Shown: positions 53,232-62,146, counted from the first letter of the stretch. The stretch is DNA of 64,000 nt from Amylibacter sp. (GCA_021775355.1 JAJFHZ010000031.1:1-64000), one strand, 5' to 3'. Numbers and translations are program-made. The notes: a model not told the origin generated them from the letters alone.

Positions 53232-54227
53232 TTACATTTTAGAAGCAGCTTCAAGGAAGCTTGTATTCACAAGGGCACCGTAGTCACCCAAAGCTTTGAT
53301 TTTACCGCCATCTTCAAGTTTTTTGGCGCTATCGGTTAGGTACTGGGCAACAAATCCACCCATCCATTCATCAGAAAGCTGTTCTGCAACTGATGGGAAA
53401 ACGAATGTTCCGATAACTGCGGTTGTGCCTTCTACATCCATGCCTGCAGCTTTAGAAATGCTTCCCATCATGGATGCGCTATCAGATTGATATTTCGCAT
53501 TCATATCCGCAGTGACTTTCAGAAATTTTGCCAGAATTTCCGGGTTTTCTTCGCCAAAGGCAGTCGGGATAGACGTAACATCGAATACTTTGCCGACAAT
53601 GGCTTCTTTTTCAGCACCGGACAACAATGTGTTGCCATGTTCTTTCATCGCGCGAAGTGAACCACCCCAGCCACAAACCATAGCAAGGTCTGTGTCAGGC
53701 TGACCAAAAGCAGCCGCACTGTCAGAAGGTGACATATCGACGATGTTCAAAGAGGCTTCATCAATACCGAAGTGCTTCATTTGTGCCAAAAAGCCAGAGT
53801 GAGCGGCAGTCCCCAAAGGTACGGCAACTTTTTTGCCCGGCAGTTCGGCCGCGGCATTTGACGCATCGATTTCCAGTTCTGAACGTACTACGCAGTTGTC
53901 GTTGTCAGAGTAGGACACGGCAATATCCACAACTTGTAGATCTTGACCGGCAGCTGTTGCCACCAAGAAAGGTGTCACGCCCTGTGAGAAAGAAACATGT
54001 ACGTCGCCGGATGCCATTGCGGCCGACATTGCTGTACCTGCATCAAAAGATACCCATTTCACCGGTATACCCAATGCTTCGGTATACATCTTTTCGGTTT
54101 GTGCAAATTGGTTTGGGGTCGGCCATTCCAAGAAGTATGCAACCGTTAATTCGTCCAACGCGGACGCGGCCGTAGTTGTTGACGCAAGTGCTACAGCTAT
54201 TGCAGTAAGTGTTTTTGTAAGTTTCAT
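53232..54227 (-). CDS. tauA: Taurine/sulfonate ABC transporter periplasmic binding protein TauA
   Basis: 331 residues with a signal peptide (MKLTKTLTAIAVALASTTTA, cut near ASA-LD). The mature part opens DELTVAYFLEWPTPNQFAQT and holds the ligand-binding SQGVTPFLVATAAGQDLQVV and GTAAHSGFLAQMKHFGID patches typical of roseobacter TauA. Binds taurine or a related sulfonate. First gene of the operon; no tauR or aminotransferase gene lies upstream. AAGGAATTACA precedes ATG. Confidence 0.9.
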   Translation of the reverse strand: MKLTKTLTAIAVALASTTTAASALDELTVAYFLEWPTPNQFAQTEKMYTEALGIPVKWVSFDAGTAMSAAMASGDVHVSFSQGVTPFLVATAAGQDLQVVDIAVSYSDNDNCVVRSELEIDASNAAAELPGKKVAVPLGTAAHSGFLAQMKHFGIDEASLNIVDMSPSDSAAAFGQPDTDLAMVCGWGGSLRAMKEHGNTLLSGAEKEAIVGKVFDVTSIPTAFGEENPEILAKFLKVTADMNAKYQSDSASMMGSISKAAGMDVEGTTAVIGTFVFPSVAEQLSDEWMGGFVAQYLTDSAKKLEDGGKIKALGDYGALVNTSFLEAASKM

Positions 54228-54483
54228 TGTAATTCCTTAGTCTCCCTGATGTGTCGTCTTTTTGACGTTTTTAGAAAAAACCGGTGCTTGAGTATATATC
54301 ACACTACGCCGATTCTAACTTCACAAATCTTTTCAGATGAAAGGTTATCTACCTAGTGTAATTTTTTGCGGAAGAAAGTTGTGGGGTAATTTTTGAAAAA
54401 TTACTATCTATAACATATTGATATTTATTAAAAATATGTAACTTTCTGATTTATTGTAATACATTTTATATTTTTGGAACTGT

Positions 54484-54900
54484 TTATTCAGCAGCTGTTG
54501 CCGTAATCCCTTTACCGAATCCATGCATTCGTTTGGCCCACTGCAATCCGACAAAAGCGCCTTTTATACGGGGTAATAGGAACAGGGCCAGCGCCACAAA
54601 AAACAGGATAAAAGCCAAACTTAATACAATCGGATCGGGGCGAAACATTTCAAATGCCATCAACATCAACGGTGCCAACAAGTGACCGCAAACAAGAATC
54701 GTGACATAGGCAGGGCCATCGTCGGCGCGGTGGTGGTGTAATTCTTCGGAACATACTGAACAGGTATTCCGCACGGTTAAATAACCCTTGAACATCGGGC
54801 CTGCGCCGCAATTGGGGCAGATACGTCGCCAACCGCGGAAAAGCGCCGGCTTAACGGGGCGTTCGAAATCTGTGTCGTTATGTGTGGTTGGTTTGTTCAT
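54484..54900 (-). CDS. DUF983 family membrane protein
   Basis: 138 residues. Zinc-ribbon-like N-terminal part with two CxxC pairs (RICPNCGAGPMFKGYLTV, TCSVCSEEL), the family's HHHRADDGPAYVTI motif, then two membrane helices (VTILVCGHLLAPLMLMAF and LSLAFILFFVALALFLLP). Function unknown; cytochrome-oxidase assembly has been suggested for some relatives only by context. Stands alone upstream of tauA by 256 bp. Confidence 0.85.
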   Translation of the reverse strand: MNKPTTHNDTDFERPVKPALFRGWRRICPNCGAGPMFKGYLTVRNTCSVCSEELHHHRADDGPAYVTILVCGHLLAPLMLMAFEMFRPDPIVLSLAFILFFVALALFLLPRIKGAFVGLQWAKRMHGFGKGITATAAE

Positions 54901-55065
54901 TTGTTAGGTGATAGACCAATCCACACGAAAATAAACTAGGACAAGCTGCCTCGCGGCGTGTTGTCGCAAATAAAATCGAAAATCCGCGACGGAAAGCCGG
55001 CCTGGCTGCGTATTTATATCTGAAAGCAGGATATGCCTGCCGGAAAACTGACCAGGAGCAGACCT

Positions 55066-55503
55066 ATGAATAAATTTACGAAATCAGCCATAATCGGTGC
55101 TTTGACTATTGGTGTCGCCGGTGTCGCGTTCGCAGGCCAAGGTAAACACGGCCATGGTGGCGGCTTTTACAATCACTTTGACCAGATCGATGCCAATGCG
55201 GACGGGTTTGTGACCCAAGACGAAATGACTGCACACCACGCTGCAAAATTTGCAGAAAAAGATACGGACAATGACGGCGGTTTATCAAAAGATGAGATGC
55301 GAGCAACTATGATCGCACGTATGGAAAAACGTTTAGACCGTGTGTTTGGAAAGAAAGATAAAGACAACGACGGTAAGATTACTCAGTCCGAGATGAGCCA
55401 CAAAGGCGGGCGGATGTTCGGAATGATCGACACGGATGGCGACGGTAAAATATCCAAAGACGAAGCAGAAAAGATGCGTAATCACAGAAAACACGCAGGC
55501 TAA
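55066..55503 (+). CDS. Exported EF-hand calcium-binding protein
   Basis: 145 residues from ATG 55066 with AGGAG at 8 bases. Signal peptide MNKFTKSAIIGALTIGVAGV, cut near AFA-GQ. Four EF-hand loops: DANADGFVTQDE, DTDNDGGLSKDE, DKDNDGKITQSE and DTDGDGKISKDE, all with calcium-type acidic positions. Periplasmic calcium or metal binder. It lies directly upstream of an ECF sigma gene with a hairpin between them, a combination common in Rhodobacterales and probably a target of that sigma factor. Confidence 0.88.
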   Translation: MNKFTKSAIIGALTIGVAGVAFAGQGKHGHGGGFYNHFDQIDANADGFVTQDEMTAHHAAKFAEKDTDNDGGLSKDEMRATMIARMEKRLDRVFGKKDKDNDGKITQSEMSHKGGRMFGMIDTDGDGKISKDEAEKMRNHRKHAG

Positions 55504-55511
55504 CTGCCTTT

Positions 55512-55535
55512 ACGGGCCAGCATAGGCTGGCCTGT
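55512..55535 (+). terminator. Hairpin between EF-hand gene and ECF sigma gene
   Basis: ACGGGCCAGC-ATAG-GCTGGCCTGT forms ten pairs with one G-T around a 4-base loop, 9 bp after the EF-hand stop codon. No T run follows, so it may be a stabiliser or a partial terminator. Confidence 0.5.
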
Positions 55536-55576
55536 ACTGCATTGCCCTTGGGTAAGCGGGCCGTTAAAATAGGGGT

Positions 55577-56152
55577 ATGATGGCATATGATGCAATGAAC
55601 GATGTCGGCGATGACGCTTTGATGGTGCTCTATGCAAACGGAGATCAGGATGCCGCGCGTTCTTTAACTTATCGTCATGCCCCACGGGTTTTAGCCTTGT
55701 CTAGACGATTGTTGGCGGACAGGGCTGAAGCCGAAGATGTGGCACAAGATGCAATGCTGCGCTTATGGAAAATTGCACCGAAGTGGCGACAAGGTGAAGC
55801 AAAGGTTTCGACTTGGCTTTACAGGGTTGCCAGTAATCTTTGCATTGACCGGTTGCGCAAGAAAAAGGGCACAAATCTGGATGATATACCGGAACCTGCG
55901 GATGATAAGCCATCGGTTGAAGCCTGGATGTTGACAAAAGATCGGGCAACGGCCCTGCAGGCGGCTATGGCACAATTGCCGGTGCGGCAAAGGCTGGCGG
56001 TAACATTGCGTCATATAGAAGAGCTGAATAATCCGCAGATTGCAGAGATCATGGAGATCAGTATTGAAGCGGTTGAAAGCCTGACCGCAAGGGGAAAACG
56101 CACATTGGTGGGCCTGTTATTGGGCCAGAAAGAAAAACTGGGGTTGGAATGA
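55577..56152 (+). CDS. ECF-family RNA polymerase sigma factor
   Basis: 191 residues with sigma-70 region 2 (SRRLLADRAEAEDVAQDAML, then VSTWLYRVASNLCIDRLRKK) and region 4 (AMAQLPVRQRLAVTLRHIEE, then IAEIMEISIEAVESLTARGK). Activates a small regulon when its anti-sigma partner releases it. Overlaps the downstream gene by 4 bp (ATGA). Its neighbours (EF-hand protein, membrane protein, metal-sensor) suggest a metal or envelope stress signal. Confidence 0.92.
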   Translation: MMAYDAMNDVGDDALMVLYANGDQDAARSLTYRHAPRVLALSRRLLADRAEAEDVAQDAMLRLWKIAPKWRQGEAKVSTWLYRVASNLCIDRLRKKKGTNLDDIPEPADDKPSVEAWMLTKDRATALQAAMAQLPVRQRLAVTLRHIEELNNPQIAEIMEISIEAVESLTARGKRTLVGLLLGQKEKLGLE

Positions 56153-56529
56153 TGGAAAACAAACCTGAAACAAATTTGGATATGGAACTGGCTGCATTTT
56201 TTGATGCTGCCAAAGACACGCCCCCTGCACTGGATACAGATTTTCTGGAAGCTGTGGCTGCGGATGCACTCGGGCAGACTGAAGACCGTATAAAGACAGA
56301 CCGCAAGCCGCAGGTTTCGGGCTACCCATTGGTTCGATTGTTGCGCAATATCGGTGGTTGGCAATCGGTTGCGGCCATGACTGCTTGCGCCTGTATCGGT
56401 ATCTTTGCAGGATATACCGCACCAAATAGTCTGGATTATTTCAGCAATACTGAACAAGCCGCCGAAACGTTAAATGACGATAGCTTTTCGGTTGCTTCAG
56501 ACATAGAAACATTATTCCAAGAGGGTTGA
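56149..56529 (+). CDS. Probable membrane anti-sigma-like protein, unknown family
   Basis: 126 residues. N-terminal ~70 residues are polar and acidic (LDMELAAFFDAAKDTPPALD), one membrane helix follows (SVAAMTACACIGIFAGYTA), then a short periplasmic tail. Coupled to the ECF sigma gene by an ATGA overlap. This topology (cytoplasmic sigma-holding part, membrane helix, sensor tail) is that of an anti-sigma factor, though there is no zinc-binding HxxxCxxC motif. Also followed directly by the metal-sensor gene. Function inferred from context. Confidence 0.65.
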   Translation: MMENKPETNLDMELAAFFDAAKDTPPALDTDFLEAVAADALGQTEDRIKTDRKPQVSGYPLVRLLRNIGGWQSVAAMTACACIGIFAGYTAPNSLDYFSNTEQAAETLNDDSFSVASDIETLFQEG

Positions 56530-56530
56530 T

Positions 56531-57025
56531 ATGACAGAGAAAAAGACAAATTCCAAAAGGTCATGGATGAAAGCCCTGTTGGTCGTGTCGCTGGGGCTGA
56601 ATTTGGCAGTTGTGGGGCTGGTTATCGGTGCAAAACTGTCAGGGCATGGCGACAGGCGGGCGCATTTTGCAGGGGCTACTGGCCTACGTATGTTCATGCA
56701 TGCTTTGCCCGACGATCACCGCCGTGAAGTACGCAGATATTTCCGCGTTCATCGCACGCAAGTACACGCCAATGGTGACGCAATGCGTGAAGCGATGCAG
56801 ACCATACATGTGGCAATAATTGCGCGCCCCTTTAACCCTGATGCGTTGCACGCGGCCTTTGCGGCCCAGCGCGTTCATATTACAACATCAACACAAGATG
56901 CCCAAAAAGCTTTTGTCGCCATCATTTCGCGGATGACAGATGTGCAGCGTACGGTCTATGTAAACACGATGAAAGAACAACGCCGCCAATGGCGCAAAGA
57001 TCACCCCAGAAAGCAAAAGCCATAA
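56531..57025 (+). CDS. Periplasmic heavy-metal-sensor/CpxP-like membrane-anchored protein
   Basis: 164 residues. An N-terminal membrane helix (MKALLVVSLGLNLAVVGLVI) leads to a periplasmic, Arg/His-rich helical region (RMFMHALPDDHRREVRRYFR and ISRMTDVQRTVYVNTMKEQR) similar to Pfam heavy-metal resistance (CnrR/NccX) sensors. Follows the anti-sigma-like gene by one base and overlaps the DUF3572 start (TAATG). Probably senses periplasmic metal or envelope stress and signals to the ECF sigma. Confidence 0.8.
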   Translation: MTEKKTNSKRSWMKALLVVSLGLNLAVVGLVIGAKLSGHGDRRAHFAGATGLRMFMHALPDDHRREVRRYFRVHRTQVHANGDAMREAMQTIHVAIIARPFNPDALHAAFAAQRVHITTSTQDAQKAFVAIISRMTDVQRTVYVNTMKEQRRQWRKDHPRKQKP

Positions 57026-57309
57026 TGCGTTACACCAAAGATCAAGCTGAACTGGTTGCCATTCAGGCCCTTGGTTGGCTGTCGGCACAAGATGATTTGA
57101 TGATGACCTTTCTGGGGGCGACAGGTTCGGGTCTGGATGATGTGAAAGAACGTGCAGGTGAAGCGGAGTTTCTTGCGTCCGTGATGGATTTTATCCTGAT
57201 GGACGACGACTGGATCAAAACTTTTTGTGATGATTATGCCTTACCTTATGATGCACTCCAGCATATCCGCATGGCTTTGCCGGGTGGCAGCCTGCCGAAT
57301 TGGACTTGA
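57025..57309 (+). CDS. DUF3572 family protein
   Basis: 94 residues from ATG 57025, coupled to the previous gene by TAATG. Small acidic helical protein (AELVAIQALGWLSAQDDLMM and DWIKTFCDDYALPYDALQHI), matching DUF3572, an alphaproteobacterial family of unknown function. Cytoplasmic. The last gene of the ECF module or a passenger of it. Confidence 0.85.
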   Translation: MRYTKDQAELVAIQALGWLSAQDDLMMTFLGATGSGLDDVKERAGEAEFLASVMDFILMDDDWIKTFCDDYALPYDALQHIRMALPGGSLPNWT

Positions 57310-57575
57310 ATGCGCTGCCGGTGCTGAAATATATTGAATGATTGCATTTGTTTTATGTTTGAAAACAATTATTTATCAGATGTGTAGTAATGGTAATGTT
57401 TTAAAATAAAACGTTGGGCCGGATTCCATGTTTCTATTGTAATGATTAACACCATAGAAACGGCATGTGTTTAGAATGCGCTGAACCTATACAGGTTTTC
57501 ATTGTCTATTCGCGGTTAAGTGGATAAAGTGGCAAGTCTGGAATACGAGAAACTGGGACGGGAGACCCTGATCTT

Positions 57576-58028
57576 ATGCGAGACAGACTAAATGCTGCGA
57601 TGAAGCAGGCGATGTTGGATAAAGAAAAGAACCGTCTAGGTACGATACGGCTTATAAATGCCGCGATCAAAGACCGTGATATCGCGGTGCGCGCTGACGG
57701 TAATATGGACGGGGTATCGGACGATGATATTCTGGGCATTATGACCAAAATGGTCAAGCAACGCGTCGATAGTGCCAGTACCTATGAACAGGCCGGACGG
57801 TTGGAGCTGGCTGAACAGGAACGCAGTGAGATCAAGGTGATCGAAGAGTTTCTGCCCAAGCAATTATCCGAAGATGAAACCCGTGCCGCGGTGCAGGAAG
57901 TCATTACGGCTGTCGGGGCGACATGCGTGCGCGATATGGGCAAAGTCATGGGTGCATTAAAGGCGCAATATGCTGGCAAAATGGACTTCGGTAAGGCTGG
58001 TGGCGCGGTTAAAGAGCTACTGGGATAG
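57576..58028 (+). CDS. yqeY: GatB/YqeY-domain protein
   Basis: 150 residues: YqeY fold throughout (LNAAMKQAMLDKEKNRLGTI, ERSEIKVIEEFLPKQLSEDE, DMGKVMGALKAQYAGKMDFG). Related to the tRNA-binding tail domain of GatB but stands alone; may interact with tRNA or amidotransferase. The 266 bp before it contain no gene. Convergent with the SDR gene. Confidence 0.9.
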   Translation: MRDRLNAAMKQAMLDKEKNRLGTIRLINAAIKDRDIAVRADGNMDGVSDDDILGIMTKMVKQRVDSASTYEQAGRLELAEQERSEIKVIEEFLPKQLSEDETRAAVQEVITAVGATCVRDMGKVMGALKAQYAGKMDFGKAGGAVKELLG

Positions 58029-58140
58029 GGCTGAAACACCCCGTATGACCGGCGTGCACAAGGCATGCACTGTGCGTATGACAAAAGCCGGACTTTGGAT
58101 GTTGGGACGGTAAAGAAGATTTACAACGTTACCACTCGAT

Positions 58141-58902
58141 TTAATCGGGTGATCGTGTTTCACGCAATGCCGGTAGCCCGATACCTATCGCGGCAAACCC
58201 GCCGTCTGCGGCTATTTCCTGACCTGTGATATAGCTGGCTTCATTGCTGCATAAAAACACAATCAGGTTGGCAATCTCATCTTCGTGGCCATAACGGTTC
58301 ATCGGAATGGCATCGTGATAAGCGGCGCGGATTTCGGGGGAATGTACGGCCAAAGCCAGTTTGGTGTTCACGGGGCCGGGGGCCACTGCGTTGACACGGA
58401 TACCGAACTCACCCAGCTCAGCAGCCTGTTGCAAGGTTAGATGCGCCAATGCAGCCTTTGAGGTGCCGTAAGCCACCCGCAGTGTGCTGGCGCGCAGGCC
58501 GGAAATGGATGTGATGTTGACAACCGCACCCTTGGCATTGGTCAGCAGGTTCGTGCAGGATTGCGTCATCAGAAACGCGCCATCCAGATTGGTGGCCATG
58601 ACCCTGCGCCAGCGTTCAAAGCTTGTCAGTGCAATCGGGCCGAAATCGGCGACGCCTGCATTGTTTACAAGCGCATCAAGCTGGCCGAAATCGTGTTTGA
58701 CTTCTGTCGTCAAGGCGTCAACCTGATCCGGGTCAGATACATCGGCTGTGATCGGCAGAACCCCGTCAAGCAACGCTGCAGCGCGATCAAGTTCTTCACC
58801 ATCAATATCGATCATGGCAACGCGCCATCCAAGGCCCAGAAACTTCTTTGTTGTCGCCAAGCCAATGCCGCGTGCGGCACCTGTTACCAATGCGTGTTTC
58901 AA
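58141..58902 (-). CDS. Short-chain dehydrogenase/reductase (TTG start)
   Basis: 253 residues when started at TTG 58902, which has AGGGA at ~8 bases; the frame runs on to 58968 but those residues do not fit the family. NAD(P) site TGAARGIG, NNAGVADFG, catalytic Ser in NITSISGLRAST, and YGTSKAAL with Tyr-Lys. Classical SDR; the acidic residue after the second strand (MIDIDGEELD) favours NAD. Substrate unknown. Flanked by yqeY (convergent) and DUF2244. Confidence 0.85.
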   Translation of the reverse strand: MKHALVTGAARGIGLATTKKFLGLGWRVAMIDIDGEELDRAAALLDGVLPITADVSDPDQVDALTTEVKHDFGQLDALVNNAGVADFGPIALTSFERWRRVMATNLDGAFLMTQSCTNLLTNAKGAVVNITSISGLRASTLRVAYGTSKAALAHLTLQQAAELGEFGIRVNAVAPGPVNTKLALAVHSPEIRAAYHDAIPMNRYGHEDEIANLIVFLCSNEASYITGQEIAADGGFAAIGIGLPALRETRSPD

Positions 58903-58974
58903 ATCGCTTTTCCCTGATTTTTCATGTCCATTATGCCGCGCAATTCCCCACCTGCAACCGCAAAACATAGACTG

Positions 58975-59505
58975 CTATTTTAAATGTTTCAGGGCGTTTT
59001 CAATTTCATGTTTTAAATCCATCCGCTCTTTCGGGCTAAGAAATGCGCCCAGTTCTATTTCGCGTTCGCCACCTGTCATGATCAGGTAATTTTTAAGGGT
59101 GCGGGTATCGCGCAGTTTCAGTTTTGCCCAATAGGGGTTGGCTTGCCAATACTGATCCGGCTTGCGTGGGTTATGGCGATGTACGGCGATCAGATCAGGC
59201 CAGATACGGATGTGCTCTGTGATATCGCGGTCATGGTCATTTCTGCGGATGAAGTACCATAACAGACCCAAGGCCAGCAGAAGGTGTGGTAAGAGCACCC
59301 AAAGCGCCATAGTGCCCAACAGCGCCAATAAGGGCAGGGTGAAGCCTATGGCACTTACACAGATGATCCAGACAAAGCCGGTGTTGGGCAGGGACTTTAT
59401 AGGGCGTATATGGCGTTCAAACAGAGGCGGATCGTCACGATCCGTAGCGATGAAAAAGGCCGAAGCGGTTGCTTCGGCCTGATCTGTTTGTGTCGTTTCA
59501 GTCAT
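58975..59505 (-). CDS. DUF2244 family membrane protein
   Basis: 176 residues. Two membrane helices (residues ~43-85: GFVWIICVSAIGFTLPLLAL and LWVLLPHLLLALGLLWYFI) precede a cytoplasmic domain with the family pattern DLIAVHRHNPRKPDQYWQAN and LIMTGGEREIELGAFLSPKE. Function unknown; near ctaD in many alphaproteobacteria, implying a link to cytochrome oxidase biogenesis. Follows ctaD by 5 bp. Confidence 0.85.
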   Translation of the reverse strand: MTETTQTDQAEATASAFFIATDRDDPPLFERHIRPIKSLPNTGFVWIICVSAIGFTLPLLALLGTMALWVLLPHLLLALGLLWYFIRRNDHDRDITEHIRIWPDLIAVHRHNPRKPDQYWQANPYWAKLKLRDTRTLKNYLIMTGGEREIELGAFLSPKERMDLKHEIENALKHLK

Positions 59506-59510
59506 TCGAT

Positions 59511-61172
59511 CTAGTGAGAGGATTTATCCCACATATCCTGTGTCGGCAGGGTCTCAAACGTATGCTCTGGCGGTGGGTTTGGAAGTGTCCATTCCAGCGT
59601 TTCCGCATGTTCACCCCAGTAAGCATTGTCTTCGATTTTCTTGCCGAATTTGATCGTGTAGAACAATACGCCGAAGAAGAAAACGAAGGAAGCAAACGAC
59701 AGGAATGCGCCATAAGAGCTGATTTCGTTCCAGTAAGCAAACTGATCCGGATAGTCGATATAGCGACGTGGCATGCCTTGGCGACCCAAGAAGTGTTGCG
59801 GGAAGAAGGTGACATTAGCACCGATGAACATCATCCAAAAGTGCAGTTGCCCCGCCCATTCCGGGTACTGACGTCCGGACATTTTGCCGATCCAGTAGTA
59901 GATGCCTGCAAAGATACAGAACACGGCGCCCAAAGACATCACATAGTGGAAGTGAGCAACCACGTAGTATGTATCGTGATATGCGCGGTCAACGCCCGCT
60001 TGTGACAGAACCACACCCGTTACACCGCCGATGGTGAATAGGAACAAGAAGCCCATTGCAAACAACATCGGTGTTTTAAAGCTGATAGAGCCGCCCCACA
60101 TCGTGGCGATCCATGAAAAGATCTTGATACCTGTCGGCACCGCGATCACCATCGTGGCCAGCATAAAGTAGCTTTGCTGTGTCAGTGACATACCAACTGT
60201 GTACATGTGGTGTGCCCAAACAACGAAGCCCAAAGCACCGATGGCAACCATCGCGTAAACCATTGGCAGGTAGCCGAAGATCGGTTTTTTCGAGAAGGTT
60301 GAAATCACGTGGCTGACAATGCCGAAACCCGGAACGATGATCATGTACACTTCAGGGTGTCCGAAGAACCACAGCAAGTGTTGATATAGGATCGGGTCGC
60401 CACCACCGGCGGGATCAAAGAAGGTAGTGCCGAAATTGCGGTCTGTCAGCAACATTGTGATCGCGCCGGCCAGAACGGGCAGGGACAAAAGGATCAGGAA
60501 TGCGGTGACGAAGATCGACCATGCGAACAAAGGCGTCTTGTGTAATGTCATGCCGGGGGCACGCATATTCAGGAAGGTGGTGATCATGTTGATCGCACCC
60601 AGAATGGAAGAGGCACCGGACAAGTGAACCGCAAAGATCGCGAAGTCCATGGAATAACCGCCTTCACCGGTGGAAAGCGGTGCATATAGCACCCAGCCAA
60701 CGCCTGAGCCCAGCTGATCATTGCCGCCGGGGGCCAGCAAAGAACAGACAGCCAGTGAAGAGCCAGCTACGTACATCCAGTAAGACAGGTTGTTCATCCG
60801 CGGGAACGCCATGTCGGGCGCGCCGATCATCAGTGGCATAAAGTAGTTGCCAAAACCGCCGAAGAGGGCGGGAATAACCACGAAGAACATCATCAAAATG
60901 CCGTGGCCCGTGATCAGAACATTCCAAAGGTGCCCGTTGGGTGTGCAGTTTTCAACGGCAGCCGCTGTGATGCTGGCGCCTTCCATACACATGTACTGAA
61001 CGCCGGGATCCATTAATTCAAGCCGCATATATACGGTGAACAGAACCGAGATGAAGCCTAAAGCACCGGCGGTGAATAGGTAAAGGATACCGATATCCTT
61101 GTGGTTGGTTGACATGAACCAACGTGTGAAAAAGCCCGGCCTTGCATGATCGTGAGCGGCTGCGTCTGCCAT
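59511..61172 (-). CDS. ctaD: Cytochrome c oxidase subunit I, aa3-type (CtaD)
   Basis: 553 residues from ATG 61172, with AAGGAG at 8 bases; ATG 61190 is less likely. Twelve helices. Heme a ligands and CuB site visible: [29 protein letters not shown] with the His-Tyr crosslink pair, [11 protein letters not shown], and [17 protein letters not shown] carrying the heme a3 and heme a histidines. Terminal oxidase reducing O2 and pumping protons. ctaB, ctaC and ctaE are not in the window. Followed by DUF2244. Confidence 0.96.
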   Translation of the reverse strand: MADAAAHDHARPGFFTRWFMSTNHKDIGILYLFTAGALGFISVLFTVYMRLELMDPGVQYMCMEGASITAAAVENCTPNGHLWNVLITGHGILMMFFVVIPALFGGFGNYFMPLMIGAPDMAFPRMNNLSYWMYVAGSSLAVCSLLAPGGNDQLGSGVGWVLYAPLSTGEGGYSMDFAIFAVHLSGASSILGAINMITTFLNMRAPGMTLHKTPLFAWSIFVTAFLILLSLPVLAGAITMLLTDRNFGTTFFDPAGGGDPILYQHLLWFFGHPEVYMIIVPGFGIVSHVISTFSKKPIFGYLPMVYAMVAIGALGFVVWAHHMYTVGMSLTQQSYFMLATMVIAVPTGIKIFSWIATMWGGSISFKTPMLFAMGFLFLFTIGGVTGVVLSQAGVDRAYHDTYYVVAHFHYVMSLGAVFCIFAGIYYWIGKMSGRQYPEWAGQLHFWMMFIGANVTFFPQHFLGRQGMPRRYIDYPDQFAYWNEISSYGAFLSFASFVFFFGVLFYTIKFGKKIEDNAYWGEHAETLEWTLPNPPPEHTFETLPTQDMWDKSSH

Positions 61173-61360
61173 CGTGTCTCTCCTTAACACTTATTATTGT
61201 TGCGAATCCCCGCATGGGGCGCGCAATTTCCCTAAGGCGTGATAGCGTGTTGAAGGCCACGAAACAACCGTTCTGTGCTGTATTTGGCAAGTGGATGATT
61301 TGTTACGGGGAATGTGATGTCTACGGTCGGGGATATTTGGGTTATTTAAGACAGGATTTG

Positions 61361-61385
61361 CCTGCCGCTTTGTAAAGGCGGCAGG
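61361..61385. terminator. Strong inverted repeat downstream of the HD-domain gene
   Basis: CCTGCCGC...GCGGCAGG arms with an inner TTT/AAA extension (one bulged G). It lies 52 bp after the HD-gene stop codon and upstream of ctaD. A T7 run follows on the plus strand 9 bases away, not directly, so terminator function is uncertain. Confidence 0.4.
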
Positions 61386-61436
61386 GCATGGACGTTTTTT
61401 TGGACAGAGTGCGTAATGCTAATCGGGTGCAGGTAT

Positions 61437-62036
61437 TTATGATACTTTATCTTCCAAGGTTTCGTTCAGTTCCATATGTCCGTCACCTTTGGAAAAAACA
61501 CGACGCAGCATTGGGATAAAAAATTCCAGTGGTTTGGTCGGGTAATCCGGATCGAAAGAACACTGGTCATATGTATGGCAGAAATATTCGCAGTCTTTGT
61601 AATACAGGCTGTCCTTATATTTATCGCGCGCGTTTCTGTCACCGCCCAGATAGTGGTTATAGTAATAGCCCTGAAACACGCAGTGATGTTGTATAATCCA
61701 GTGGGTTTTCTCGGATACATAAGGCTTCAGAATCGCCGCTGCCAACTCTCCGTGGTTATAGGGTGACAGGATGTCCCCGACATCATGAATTAGAGCCGCG
61801 ATGATAATCTCTTCATCAGCACCATCTTCCAAAGCACGGGTCGCGGATTGCAGGCAGTGCTGATAGCGATTGATCGGGTAGGGGGTCCAGTCCTCGTCAA
61901 GTGACCGAATAGCTTCCAGAAGCCGGTCGACTAAAGCGGCATTGAATTCATCTTCATAATCCATAACGGCCAGAAAATCCTGCTTGGTTGCATTTAGAAA
62001 ACTGGTCCATGTTGGTTTGTGGCTTTTATCTAACAT
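61437..62036 (-). CDS. HD-domain protein, predicted mixed-valence diiron oxygenase (PhnZ/TmpB-like)
   Basis: 199 residues. Candidate metal ligands in the order of PhnZ are all present: H60 (YQHCLQSA), H84-D85 (LIHDVGD), H95 (YNHGEL), H117 or H118 (IIQHHC), and a late Asp around 157-164 (TYDQCSFDPDY). The pattern N-x2-QH-CLQSA matches PhnZ's NQLEHSLQCA. PhnZ and TmpB oxidise hydroxyphosphonates with O2; inositol oxygenase shares the site. No sign of an HDIG phosphodiesterase. Divergent from a LysR gene and 1.7 kb from a second iron oxygenase. The substrate is unknown; the role as an oxygenase rather than a phosphohydrolase is inferred from ligand pattern. Confidence 0.72.
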   Translation of the reverse strand: MLDKSHKPTWTSFLNATKQDFLAVMDYEDEFNAALVDRLLEAIRSLDEDWTPYPINRYQHCLQSATRALEDGADEEIIIAALIHDVGDILSPYNHGELAAAILKPYVSEKTHWIIQHHCVFQGYYYNHYLGGDRNARDKYKDSLYYKDCEYFCHTYDQCSFDPDYPTKPLEFFIPMLRRVFSKGDGHMELNETLEDKVS

Positions 62037-62108
62037 TGGTTAGTTCCTTGATGAGTTATTTGAGATTCAAAAAAACTTATAGGCGAAATAAATTGATAGA
62101 AAAAATGA

Positions 62109-62123
62109 ATTGATTTAATCAAT
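62109..62123. promoter_or_regulatory. Perfect 15-nt palindrome between HD gene and LysR gene, candidate LysR operator
   Basis: ATTGATT-T-AATCAAT lies in the 110-bp gap between the divergent starts at 62036 and 62147. It contains the T-N11-A core expected of LysR boxes and is placed to control both genes. Confidence 0.6.
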
Positions 62124-62146
62124 CCGATGAATAATATTGCTTAGTT

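Noticed and set aside
54991..55013. GGAAA...CGTAT ECF-type promoter upstream of the EF-hand gene
   Set aside because: The gap between the two elements is about 13 bases, too short against the usual 16-17, and no second copy was found before the sigma gene.
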